Shown here: in pieces, positions 49,179-57,113 of the stretch
Layout of the letters: every line of letters starts with the position of its first letter
Position numbering within the stretch: position 1 is the stretch's first letter
From: Actinokineospora enzanensis DSM 44649
GTDB lineage: Bacteria > Actinomycetota > Actinomycetes > Mycobacteriales > Pseudonocardiaceae
Length of the DNA stretch: 64,000 bases
NCBI RefSeq assembly: GCF_000374445.1
Contig: NZ_KB894407.1
Location: forward strand, 186,001-250,000
Direction of reading: 5' to 3'
Notes under the pieces: generated by a model
What the model was told of the DNA's origin: nothing
Seen by the model: the letters and a program-made list of their open reading frames with translations, nothing else
Database searches by the model: none
Translations under genes and position numbers: made by a program

Positions 49179-49856
49179 TCAGCAGCCGATGCGGATGTCG
49201 AGGATGCGGACCGGGTGCTTGGGGGCGCCGTCGGTGGCGCCGTCCGGGGTGATGCCCGCGGCCACGATGCGGTCGAGGACGTCCATGCCGCGGGTGACGT
49301 GGCCCATGACCGTGTACACCGGGCTGATGTCGGCGACGGAGTGAACGATGAACCACTCGCTGCCGTTGGTGCCCGGCCCCTGGTTGCCCATGGCGATGGT
49401 GCCGCGTGGGTACGTCTCCTTGCCGGTCACCTCGTCCGGGAACTTGTAACCCGGGCCGCCCTCCTCGGCACGGTGGATGTCGCCGCACTGCAGGACGCCG
49501 AGGCGGGGGCTGTCGGTCAGGCGCCAGCACTGGGAGTGGTCGTAGAAGTCGGACCGGGCCAGGTGCACCAGGTTGTGCACGGCACAGGGGGCGTTGGCCC
49601 GGTCGAGGACGAGCTGGATCGTGCCGTAGTTCGTGCGGATGCCGGCATAGACCGTGCCGCGCGCCTCCGCCTTGCCCCGGGGCGGGTGCACCGGTCGGGC
49701 CGCGGGGTTCTCCGGGGTCGGGGTGAACTCGCAGTGGACGTGGTGGTCGCGGGAGGTCTCCTGCGCGCTCGCGGTGGGGGCAGGCAGGGCGCTCGCGGCC
49801 AGTGTCGCCGCCGTGCTCAGGAACAGGGTGGTGGACAGTCTGAAGGATCGCCTCAT
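49179..49856 (-). CDS. Secreted cyclophilin-type peptidyl-prolyl isomerase
   Basis: Exported cyclophilin of 225 residues. A signal peptide (residues 1-31, basic RRSFR, hydrophobic core, cleavage after ASA) is followed by the cyclophilin core with YGTIQLVLDRANAPCAVHNLVHLARSDFYD and TIAMGNQGPGTNGSEWFIVHSV. The usual active-site F-H-R is degenerate here (QCWRLTD for the F-H-R-V region), which may weaken activity. It converges on the DUF2199 gene. Confidence 0.9.
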   Translation of the reverse strand: MRRSFRLSTTLFLSTAATLAASALPAPTASAQETSRDHHVHCEFTPTPENPAARPVHPPRGKAEARGTVYAGIRTNYGTIQLVLDRANAPCAVHNLVHLARSDFYDHSQCWRLTDSPRLGVLQCGDIHRAEEGGPGYKFPDEVTGKETYPRGTIAMGNQGPGTNGSEWFIVHSVADISPVYTVMGHVTRGMDVLDRIVAAGITPDGATDGAPKHPVRILDIRIGC

Positions 49857-50183
49857 CCCCGCGACGTTAGCGGCTGGTTGCCCGCTCTCCCAAGGGGACG
49901 CTAGAGTCGACGTCGTGACTGCCGGGTCGGCCTTGGGCCACGAGCGAGAGAGTCACCCGGCCGTCGCGTGACCGCCGGGCGGGCCCGTGGCCCGCCGCGC
50001 ACGCGTTTCCGGGACTTTCCCACACCACCGCGTCGAGCGTTCCCGCTCCGCGGTATCCACGCGACTTCCGGCGCTGCCGCGCGTCGCGCACACCACCCAC
50101 ATCCCGCGTCCCACCGCGCGCGTTTCCGCTCGCGGTGCGCTGGACGCTGCCCATGAACGACCCATGACATCAGGAAAGAGCGC

Positions 50184-51002
50184 ATGCCCAACGACTTCAA
50201 CCAGTCCGTGATCGACGAGTTCCGCGCCAACCGCGGCCGCGTGGGCGGCTATTTCGAGGGAGGCCGACTGCTGTTGTTGACTACCATCGGCGCCCGCACC
50301 GGGGAACGGCACACCACCCCACTGGGATATCTCACCGACGAGACCGGTTCGCGGGTGTTCGTCATCGCCAGCGCGGGCGGATCGCCGAAGAATCCCGACT
50401 GGTACCACAATGTCCTCGCGGACCCGGCGGTGACGATCGAGGACGGGATCTTCACCCACCCGGCGCGGGCGAGTGTGCTCGCGGGCGCCGAGCGGGACGA
50501 GGTCTTCGCCCGCGCGGTGGAGGCCGATCCGGGGTGGCTGGACTACGAGTCCAGGTCCGGGCGCGCGCTGCCGGTCGTGGCGCTGGCCGTGCGGCCGGGG
50601 CCGCCCACCGCCGGGTCGCTGGGGGAGACCCTGGTGCTGCTGCACGACTGGTTCCGGCGCGAGCTGGAACTGATCCGGGCCGAGATCGTGCGTTCCGGCG
50701 CGGTGCTCGGCGCGCAGCTGCGGATCAACTGCCTGGTGCTCTGCCAGGGGTTGGGCAACCATCACCAGGGCGAGGACCAGGCGTTGTTCCCGATGATCGC
50801 CCGGCAGCACCCGGAGCTGGCGGACGTGGTGACCCGCTTGGGGGAGGAGCACGCGAAGGTCGCGGAGACGGTCGACCGTCTCCGCGACCTCCTGCGCGGC
50901 CGGGACACCGCGACCCTGCTGCCCGAGTTCGATCGGCTGGCGGCCGAGCTGACCGCCCATCTGTCCTATGAGGAGGAGCAGCTGCTGCCCGCGCTCAGCT
51001 GA
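50184..51002 (+). CDS. F420-dependent nitroreductase (DDN)-like / hemerythrin HHE fusion
   Basis: Two-domain protein of 272 residues. The N half (1-130) is a DDN-type deazaflavin-dependent oxidoreductase: FEGGRLLLLTTIGARTGERHTTPLGY and SAGGSPKNPDWYHNVLADPAVTIED. The C half (about 145-272) is a hemerythrin-like four-helix bundle with histidines and glutamates of a di-iron site (LLHDWFRREL, LGNHHQGEDQALFPMI, EEHAKV, LTAHLSYEEEQLLP). AGGAAAGAG precedes ATG 50184. Its TGA overlaps the stop of the facing monooxygenase gene by 8 bases (50995-51002). Confidence 0.9.
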   Translation: MPNDFNQSVIDEFRANRGRVGGYFEGGRLLLLTTIGARTGERHTTPLGYLTDETGSRVFVIASAGGSPKNPDWYHNVLADPAVTIEDGIFTHPARASVLAGAERDEVFARAVEADPGWLDYESRSGRALPVVALAVRPGPPTAGSLGETLVLLHDWFRRELELIRAEIVRSGAVLGAQLRINCLVLCQGLGNHHQGEDQALFPMIARQHPELADVVTRLGEEHAKVAETVDRLRDLLRGRDTATLLPEFDRLAAELTAHLSYEEEQLLPALS

Positions 51003-52044
51003 GCCGCGGCCACACCGGGTCCGGGATCTCGCGGTCGAGCACCGGGGCGACGTCCGAACGGAACAGTTCCAGGGTGTCCCGGTGCTGCCGCGCGGTCAGC
51101 CCGTCCCGGTCGGCGCTCAGGTGCAGCACCTGGTGGCCGAACTCCTTGTGGTAGCGGCCGATCTTGTCGATCGCCTGCTGGGGGCTGCCGATGACCGCCG
51201 AGCTGCGTTCGACGAAGTCCTCCAGCGTCGGGAACACCGGTTCCACGCCGAGTCGCAAGTGGAGGTTCAGCCTGGCCTCGTAGATCGGCCGATAGGTGTC
51301 CAATGCCTCCTGGGAGGTCCGCGCCACGTAGAAGCCCGCCGTGCCCGCTCCCACCAGGGCGTCGGCGGGCTTGTGGCCGTGGAACTCCCAGCGCTCGCGG
51401 TAGTACCGGATCAGGTCGGCGTAGGGCTCGATCGGGTTGGTCACGTTCGCCGAGAACAGCGGGTCGCCCCATTTCGCGGCCAGTTCCACCGAGTCCCGGC
51501 TGGTCGCGCTGCCGTGCCAGACCCGGATCGGCCGCTGGAACGGCCTCGGCCACACCTCAGCGTCCACAAGCGACGGTCTGAACCGGCCGGACCAGGTGAC
51601 CCTGTCCTCCCGCCAGAGCCGCCGGAACAGCTCGTAGCCCTCGGCGTTGCGCGCCCACTGGTCCTCGGGCGTGACGTGGAACAGCTCCCGCTGGGCGCTG
51701 CCGTTGCCCTTGCCGATGATCAGTTCGAGCCGTCCACCGGACAGGTTGTCCAGGGTCGCGTAGTCCTCGTAGGCGCGCACCGGGTCGAGCAGGCTCAGCG
51801 TGGTCACGCCGGTGAACAGCCGGATGCGCGAGGTGCGGGCGGCGATGTGGCCGAGCACGACCGGCGGCGAGGAGGAGATGAACGGCCGCTCGTGCCGCTC
51901 GCCCACCGCGTAGCCGTCGAAGCCGAGCTCCTCGGCCAGCACGGCGCTGTCGACCACCTCGCGCAGCCGGTCGTGGGTGCTGGCCTGGATGCCGGTGACC
52001 GGGTCGGCGGTGTGCGTGATCAGGCTGATGAGCAGGTACTTCAC
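50995..52044 (-). CDS. Luciferase-like flavin monooxygenase 1 (CE1758-like)
   Basis: Flavin-dependent monooxygenase-like TIM barrel of 349 residues, with the family signatures LAEELGFDGYAVGERHERPFISSSPPVVLGHIAARTSRIRLFTGVTTLSLLDPVRAYEDYATLDNLSGGRLELIIGKGN. Its length and pattern match the CE1758 group of actinobacterial LLM proteins. The start is GTG 52044, overlapping the upstream stop (GTGA 52041-52044). Last of three LLM genes on the minus strand. Substrate unknown; organosulfur or nitrogen heterocycle oxidation is typical of the family. Confidence 0.9.
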   Translation of the reverse strand: MKYLLISLITHTADPVTGIQASTHDRLREVVDSAVLAEELGFDGYAVGERHERPFISSSPPVVLGHIAARTSRIRLFTGVTTLSLLDPVRAYEDYATLDNLSGGRLELIIGKGNGSAQRELFHVTPEDQWARNAEGYELFRRLWREDRVTWSGRFRPSLVDAEVWPRPFQRPIRVWHGSATSRDSVELAAKWGDPLFSANVTNPIEPYADLIRYYRERWEFHGHKPADALVGAGTAGFYVARTSQEALDTYRPIYEARLNLHLRLGVEPVFPTLEDFVERSSAVIGSPQQAIDKIGRYHKEFGHQVLHLSADRDGLTARQHRDTLELFRSDVAPVLDREIPDPVWPRLS

Positions 52045-53387
52045 CGTGGTTCCCCGATTCCCAGGTGATCGCGCAGGGTCGTGCCGGAGTACTCGGTGCG
52101 GAACACGCCGCGTTCCTGCAACAGCGGCACGACCTTGTCCGCGAACTCGTCCAGGCCGCCGGGCGTGACGTGCGGGACCAGGATGAACCCGTCGCTCGCG
52201 TCGGCCTGGACGAGGTCGTCGATCTGGCCCGCGACGGTGGTGGGGGAGCCGACGAAGGTCTGCTCGCCGTTGACCTGGATGATCAGCTCGCGGATGGAGA
52301 GGTTCTTCTCCTCGGCCAGCGCCCGCCACTCGCGGCCCTTGGCCACCGGGTCGCGGTGCATGCGCACGCTGGCCCGGCCGCGGGCGATGGTGTGCTCGCC
52401 GACGAGCGGGTCGAAGTCCGGCAGCGGGCCGTCCGGGTCGTAGGCGCTCAGGTCCGCGTTCCACAGCTGTTCCAGCAGCTTGATCGCGGTCGGCCCGCTG
52501 ACCTGCTGGTGGCGCACCACGTCGGCGCGCTCGCGGGCGTCGGCGTCGGTGTCGCCCAGCACGAACGTGGCCGCGGGCAGCACAACCAGCTGGTCGGGCG
52601 TGCGGCCGTACCCGGCCAGCCTGCCCTTGACGTCGGCGTAGAACGCCTGGCCCTGTTCCAGCGACCCGTGCCTGCTGAAGATGGCGTCGGCGGAGGAGGC
52701 GGCGAACTCCCGGCCCTCGTCGGAGTCGCCCGCCTGGAGGATCACCGGCCTGCCCTGCGGGGAGCGCGGCACCGGGAACCGGCCCTCGATGTCGAAGTGC
52801 GCGTCCCGGTGCCGGAACGCGCCCGCGTTCCCGTCCCGGAGGAACACCCCGGACTCGCGGTCGGCCGCGACCTCGTCGCCGCGCCAGGAGTCGAACAGTT
52901 CCGCCGCCGTCGACAGGAACGTCCTGGCCCGCTCGTAGCGCTGGTCCTGTGGCAGGAACCCGCCCCGGCGGAAGTTCTCGCCGGTGAACGCGTCCCACGA
53001 GGTCACCACGTTCCACGCCGCCCGCCCGGCGGACAGGTGGTCGAGCGAGGCGAACTGCCTGGCCACCTCGAACGGCTCGTTGAACGTGGAGTTGATCGTC
53101 CCGGCGAGTCCCAGCCGCTCGGTCGCCGCGGCGAGCGCGGCCAGCACGGTGAACGTGTCGGGCCTGCCCACCACGTCCAGGTCGTAGATCTCCCCGCCCT
53201 GCTCGCGCAACCGCAGCCCCTCGGCGAGGAAGAAGAAGTCGAACTTGGCCCGCTCCGCGGTCTGTGCCAGCTTCACGAACGAGCTGAACTCGATGTGGCT
53301 GCCCGCCGCCGGGTCGCTCCACACCGTCGTGTTGTTCACGCCGGGGAAGTGCGCGGCCAGGTGCACCTGCTTGATCGGCTTGCTCAT
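52041..53387 (-). CDS. Luciferase-like flavin monooxygenase 2 (NtaA/SnaA/DszA family)
   Basis: Protein of 448 residues in the NtaA/SnaA/DszA/DmoA branch: VHLAAHFPGVNNTTVWSDPAAGSHIEFSSFVKLAQTAERAKFDFFFLAEGL, then DHLSAGRAAWNVVTSWDAFTGENFRRGG and the late PQGRPVILQAGDSDEGREFAASSADAIFS. These FMNH2-dependent enzymes oxidise nitrilotriacetate, dibenzothiophene sulfone, dimethyl sulfide or related small compounds, using a separate flavin reductase that is not encoded here. AGGAGAGG precedes ATG 53387. Middle of the three-gene LLM unit, 12 bases behind LLM 3. Confidence 0.92.
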   Translation of the reverse strand: MSKPIKQVHLAAHFPGVNNTTVWSDPAAGSHIEFSSFVKLAQTAERAKFDFFFLAEGLRLREQGGEIYDLDVVGRPDTFTVLAALAAATERLGLAGTINSTFNEPFEVARQFASLDHLSAGRAAWNVVTSWDAFTGENFRRGGFLPQDQRYERARTFLSTAAELFDSWRGDEVAADRESGVFLRDGNAGAFRHRDAHFDIEGRFPVPRSPQGRPVILQAGDSDEGREFAASSADAIFSRHGSLEQGQAFYADVKGRLAGYGRTPDQLVVLPAATFVLGDTDADARERADVVRHQQVSGPTAIKLLEQLWNADLSAYDPDGPLPDFDPLVGEHTIARGRASVRMHRDPVAKGREWRALAEEKNLSIRELIIQVNGEQTFVGSPTTVAGQIDDLVQADASDGFILVPHVTPGGLDEFADKVVPLLQERGVFRTEYSGTTLRDHLGIGEPR

Positions 53388-53399
53388 CTCGCCCTCTCC

Positions 53400-54596
53400 T
53401 CAGGCCGCGTAGCGGTTCGCCGGGCGGGACAGGCCGAGCAGCCCGCGCAGGGTGGAAGCCTCGTAGCCGGTGCGGAACCGGCCGCGCCCGCGCAGTTCCT
53501 GGACCAGGCCGCCGGTGATCCCGGCCAGGTCGTGCGGGACGGCTCCCGGTCGCAACCGGAACCCGGACAGTCCCGTGGTGTGCCAGTCGAGCACCAGGTC
53601 CGCGAGCTCGGCGGGGGTGCCGACGAAGATCTCGGCGTCCGAGGCGTACCCGGCGCCCGCCAGGTCGTCCAGGCGGTTCTTGTGGTCCCGGGCGGCCGTG
53701 CCGGTCTCGCCCAGGAAGACCACGAGGTCGGCGAACACGTGCAGGGTCTCGTGCTCGCGTCCGGCGGCGGCCTGCTCGGCGCGGACCTCGTCCAGGATCC
53801 GGGTGGCGTCGGCGCGGTCGGTCGGGGTCACGTGGACGAGGTCGGCGGCGCGCGCGGCCAGCCGGGTGGGGATGATCGCGTGCGAGAGGGTGCTCACGAT
53901 CGGCTGGCCCTGCGGCGGGCGCGGGGTGATCGACGGGCCCTTCACCGCGAACCAGCGGCCCGCGAAGTCGATGTAGTGCAACTTGTCCCGGTCGACGAAC
54001 CGTCCCGTGGCCACGTCCCGGATCTCCGCGTCGTCCTCCCAGCTGTCCCACAACCGGCGCAACACCTCGACGTAGTCCGCGGTCTCGTCGAACAGGTCCG
54101 ACAGCGGGCTGGTCTTGTCGCCGTGGTGCGCGTCGGCGAGGTCGGTGGCGCCGATGTCCCGCCTGCCGAAGTGCCGGTTGTCCGCCTGCTCCCAGGCGAT
54201 GCGCACCCGTACGCCCGCGCGGCCCGAGCTGACGTAGTCCAGGGTGGCGATCGCCTTGGACAGGTGGAACGGCTCGGTGTGCGTGGCGACCGCGGTGGGG
54301 ATCAGGCCGATGTGCGAGGTGAGCGGCGCCACCCTGGCGGCGAGCAGTACCGAGTCCACCCGGCCCTGCACCCGGTCGGTGTTCCCCCGTTGCGACGGGT
54401 TGAACGGGTCGTGCTGCAACGCCAGCGTGTCCTCGAAGGTGACGAAGTCCAGCGCGGCGGCCTCCGCCGCGCGCACCTGTTCCACCCAGTACCGGGCGGT
54501 GAGCACCTCGTCGGGGCGAGCCTCGGGCAGGCGCCAGGCCGCCGGGTGCCACCCGGCGGAGTCCAACGCCACGGCGAGATGCGGTCCGGTGGTCAC
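53400..54596 (-). CDS. Luciferase-like flavin monooxygenase 3
   Basis: Protein of 398 residues in the same fold: VEQVRAAEAAALDFVTFEDTLALQHDP...GLIPTAVATHTEPFHLSKAIATLDYVSSGRAGVRVRIAWEQADNRHFG, then PQGQPIVSTLSHAIIPTRLAARAADLVHV. First gene of the unit. GTG 54596 is chosen, with GGAAGGGAG upstream; an ATG at 54671 would add a non-conserved leader and place the palindrome at 54692 too close. An operator-like palindrome lies about 96-113 bases upstream. Substrate unknown. Confidence 0.87.
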   Translation of the reverse strand: MTTGPHLAVALDSAGWHPAAWRLPEARPDEVLTARYWVEQVRAAEAAALDFVTFEDTLALQHDPFNPSQRGNTDRVQGRVDSVLLAARVAPLTSHIGLIPTAVATHTEPFHLSKAIATLDYVSSGRAGVRVRIAWEQADNRHFGRRDIGATDLADAHHGDKTSPLSDLFDETADYVEVLRRLWDSWEDDAEIRDVATGRFVDRDKLHYIDFAGRWFAVKGPSITPRPPQGQPIVSTLSHAIIPTRLAARAADLVHVTPTDRADATRILDEVRAEQAAAGREHETLHVFADLVVFLGETGTAARDHKNRLDDLAGAGYASDAEIFVGTPAELADLVLDWHTTGLSGFRLRPGAVPHDLAGITGGLVQELRGRGRFRTGYEASTLRGLLGLSRPANRYAA

Positions 54597-54691
54597 CGGC
54601 GGCTCCCTTCCTCGTGATCGGCCGTGACCGGATTGTGCGCCGGTGGACCGGGTCGAGGTCGGGATGGCCAAGTGCTGGGACGGCGCCGAAA

Positions 54692-54709
54692 CCCGGGAAT
54701 ATTCCCGGG
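54692..54709. promoter_or_regulatory. Perfect 18 bp palindrome CCCGGGAATATTCCCGGG
   Basis: Perfect two-fold symmetric 18-mer lying between the LLM 3 start (54596) and the stop of the hypothetical gene (54722). Its core GGNAATATTCC recurs at 55277-55287 (GGTAATATTCC). The AT-rich centre in GC-rich DNA suggests a protein-binding site rather than a terminator. No cognate regulator is recognised. Confidence 0.55.
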
Positions 54710-54721
54710 GTGGCCGCTCCG

Positions 54722-55075
54722 CTACAGCGACAGACCTGCGTACAGGAGGGTGCCGGGGCGTGCGGGGTCGGCTACGAGTACGACGCTTTCGCCGGGGCGG
54801 GGCACCGAGATGCGCGGGACGGCCGTGCGCAGTCGCACCGGGTGGCGGTAGCCGTCGACCCGCAGCACGAGGTCGACCACCGGGTCGTACTCGATGGCGT
54901 GGCCGGTGTCCATGACCCCCTCCACGCGCGCCAGCGTGGCGGGCACCCCGGACGACAACAGCTGTTGGGCGGTCCGGTTCGCGCCCGGCGCGGCCGCGTC
55001 GATGGCGATCGCGCCGCCGCCGAACCTGTCCGCTTCCTGTCGCGCGCGGCCCTTGCCCTTGCCGAACAACCCCAT
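54722..55075 (-). CDS. Hypothetical protein with GHAIEYDPVV-type core
   Basis: Unrecognised soluble protein of 117 residues. A basic N terminus (MGLFGKGKGRARQEADRFGGG) leads into a beta-rich core (ATLARVEGVMDTGHAIEYDPVVDLVLRVDGYRHPVRLRTAVPRISVPRPGESVVLVADPARPGTLLYAGLSL), a pattern seen in small actinomycete proteins related to YajI-like or SHOCT-adjacent domains. ATG 55075 has GAGGGAGAG upstream. It is between the LLM unit and the ABC importer operon, with the same orientation. Function unknown. Confidence 0.75.
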   Translation of the reverse strand: MGLFGKGKGRARQEADRFGGGAIAIDAAAPGANRTAQQLLSSGVPATLARVEGVMDTGHAIEYDPVVDLVLRVDGYRHPVRLRTAVPRISVPRPGESVVLVADPARPGTLLYAGLSL

Positions 55076-55314
55076 GGCTCTCCCTCGACTCGCCGTCCGA
55101 CCACAGTGGCCCGACCGGGTCTCCCGCCCGGCCGGGCCGTGGTCCGGACCACAGCGCCTGTTCGGCAGCAGCCTACGACGTTCGCGTGGCGAACAGAGGT
55201 GGGGTGGTATTCGGTGATGTCCGGCGGGTGTCGTTGTGGTGAACGGGATCCGGGAGTCCCAGTTGGACCCGTCGCCGGTAATATTCCGTACAGCGTCCAC
55301 CTGGCACGGCAGGC

Positions 55315-56208
55315 TCAGCCCTTGACCGATCCGGCCAGCCCGCTCACCAGCCGACGCTGCACGAACACGAAGAACACCAGCACCGGGATGGTCATCAGGG
55401 TGGCGCCCGCCATGATCGCGCCCCAGTCGTTCTGGTCCGGCCGCACGAACACCTGCAGGGCCAGCGGCAGCGTCTGGTTCTCCGCCGCCGAGATGATGAA
55501 CGTCTTGGCGAACAGGAAGTCGTTCCAGGCGTGGATGAACGACAGCACGCTGGTGGCCACCAGCCCCGGCGCGACGAGCGGGAACAGCACCCGCCACAGG
55601 AACCGGAACCGGCTCGCCCCGTCGAGGGTGGCGGCCTCCTCCAGCTCCTTGGGCACGGCGGCGACGAACCCGCGCAGCATCCAGATGGCGAACGGCAGGC
55701 TGAACGCCAGGTGCACCAGCACCAGCGAGCCCAGGTGGTTGAGGCCGAACGCGGGCACCGACTGGCCCACCGAGCGCATCAGGAAGAACAGCGGCACGGT
55801 CAGCGCCTCGACCGGGACCATCTGGACCACCAGCAGCATGATCAGCATGGTGGTGCGGCCGCGGAACCGGAACCGGGTCAGCGCGGCCGCCGCCAGGAAC
55901 GCGACCAGCATGCTCAGCAGCACCACGGCCAGCGCCACGATCACGCTGTTGAGGAAGTAGCGGCCGAAGTTCTGCACGGTCAGTGCCCGCACGAAGCTGT
56001 CGAACGTGGGGCGCAGCGTCCACGGTTTCGGGTCGGCGGACAGCACCTCGTCCTCCGGCTTGATCGCCGTCAGCACCATCCAGAACAGCGGGAACGCCAC
56101 CACCCCGGCGACCACCATGGTGACCGCCTCGGCCCGGCCCCGGCCCGCGTTCCGGCCGTTCCGCCTGTCCCGTTTCGCCTGCGTGTTCCCGGTGCGCACG
56201 GCCGTCAC
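55315..56208 (-). CDS. Carbohydrate ABC importer permease (MalG/UgpE-like)
   Basis: Inner membrane permease of 297 residues with six membrane segments and the EAA loop (ELEEAATLDGASRFRFLWRVLFPLVAPGLVATSVLSF) that docks the ATPase. GTG 56208 overlaps the first permease stop (GTGA 56205-56208). With the first permease and the binding lipoprotein it makes an importer of the sugar type. No ATPase is encoded here; such actinomycete importers often share a general MsiK-type ATPase. Confidence 0.93.
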   Translation of the reverse strand: MTAVRTGNTQAKRDRRNGRNAGRGRAEAVTMVVAGVVAFPLFWMVLTAIKPEDEVLSADPKPWTLRPTFDSFVRALTVQNFGRYFLNSVIVALAVVLLSMLVAFLAAAALTRFRFRGRTTMLIMLLVVQMVPVEALTVPLFFLMRSVGQSVPAFGLNHLGSLVLVHLAFSLPFAIWMLRGFVAAVPKELEEAATLDGASRFRFLWRVLFPLVAPGLVATSVLSFIHAWNDFLFAKTFIISAAENQTLPLALQVFVRPDQNDWGAIMAGATLMTIPVLVFFVFVQRRLVSGLAGSVKG

Positions 56209-57113
56209 AGTTCCTCCCCGGAGCGGCGCAGGGCACGCAGGTAGACCACGGTGATCGCGAGCAGGACGAGCGTGGTCACCACGCCGATCGCGGCGCCCAG
56301 CCCGTACTCGGAGGCGGCGAACGCCTGCTGGTAGGCGTACACGTTGAGGGTCAGGTTCCGCCCGGCGATGCCGCCGCCGTTGGTCATCACGTAGATCTGG
56401 GTGAACACCTTGAAGTCCCAGATCACCGACTGGATGGTCACCACGGCCAGCACCGGCCGCAGCAGCGGCAGCAGTACCGAGGTGGCGATCCGCCTGGTCG
56501 ACGCACCGTCCAGGGCGGCCGCCTCCAGCACCTCGCCGGGGATGGCCTTGATCCCGGCGTAGAGGGTGATCATGGCGAACGGGAACGAGCACCAGACCAC
56601 CTCGGCGGCCACCAGTCCGAACGCCGTCCACTTGCCATAGGTCCAGGAGAAGCCGTCCAGGCCCAGAACGTTGTTCACCAGGCCGAGGTTGGCGTCGAAC
56701 AGGAACAGCCAGACCGTCGAGCCCGCCACCGCCGGTGTCGCCCAGGCGCCGAGCGCCGCCAGGAACAGGCAGGTCCGCGCCCACGGCCGGACCCGGGTGG
56801 CCAGGACCGCGAGGGCGGCCCCGGCCAGCAGCGTGCCCGCGACGCAGACGGCCGCGAACCCGACCGTCTGCGCCAGCACCGCCCAGAACCGGGAACCGGA
56901 GAACAGGGTCGTGTAGTTGCCCAGCCCGAGGAACTCCAGCGGGGCGCCGCCGCTGACCTGCTCCTGCCCGTAGTCGTAGAACGAGATGACCACGAGCTGG
57001 TAGACCGGGTAGGCCAGCAGCGCGCCCAGCACCAGCAGGGCGGGGGCGAGGTAGGCGAGCGCGGTCCGCCCCTCGCCCGACCTCGCCCGCGCCCGCCGGG
57101 TCGCGGTGCTCAC
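56205..57113 (-). CDS. Carbohydrate ABC importer permease (MalF/UgpA-like)
   Basis: Permease of 302 residues with about six membrane segments and an EAA loop (VLEAAALDGASTRRIATSVLLPLLRPVLAVVTIQSVIWDFK). Start GTG 57113 overlaps the stop of the binding protein gene (GTGA 57110-57113) and its own stop overlaps the MalG-like gene, so expression of the three is coupled. The N terminus is basic and cytoplasmic (STATRRARARSGEGR). Confidence 0.93.
   Translation of the reverse strand: MSTATRRARARSGEGRTALAYLAPALLVLGALLAYPVYQLVVISFYDYGQEQVSGGAPLEFLGLGNYTTLFSGSRFWAVLAQTVGFAAVCVAGTLLAGAALAVLATRVRPWARTCLFLAALGAWATPAVAGSTVWLFLFDANLGLVNNVLGLDGFSWTYGKWTAFGLVAAEVVWCSFPFAMITLYAGIKAIPGEVLEAAALDGASTRRIATSVLLPLLRPVLAVVTIQSVIWDFKVFTQIYVMTNGGGIAGRNLTLNVYAYQQAFAASEYGLGAAIGVVTTLVLLAITVVYLRALRRSGEEL

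Noticed and set aside
50995-54552. Minus-strand 1185-codon open frame
   Set aside because: Only its last part (50995-52044) is real LLM sequence; the rest is a wrong-frame shadow of the other two LLM genes.
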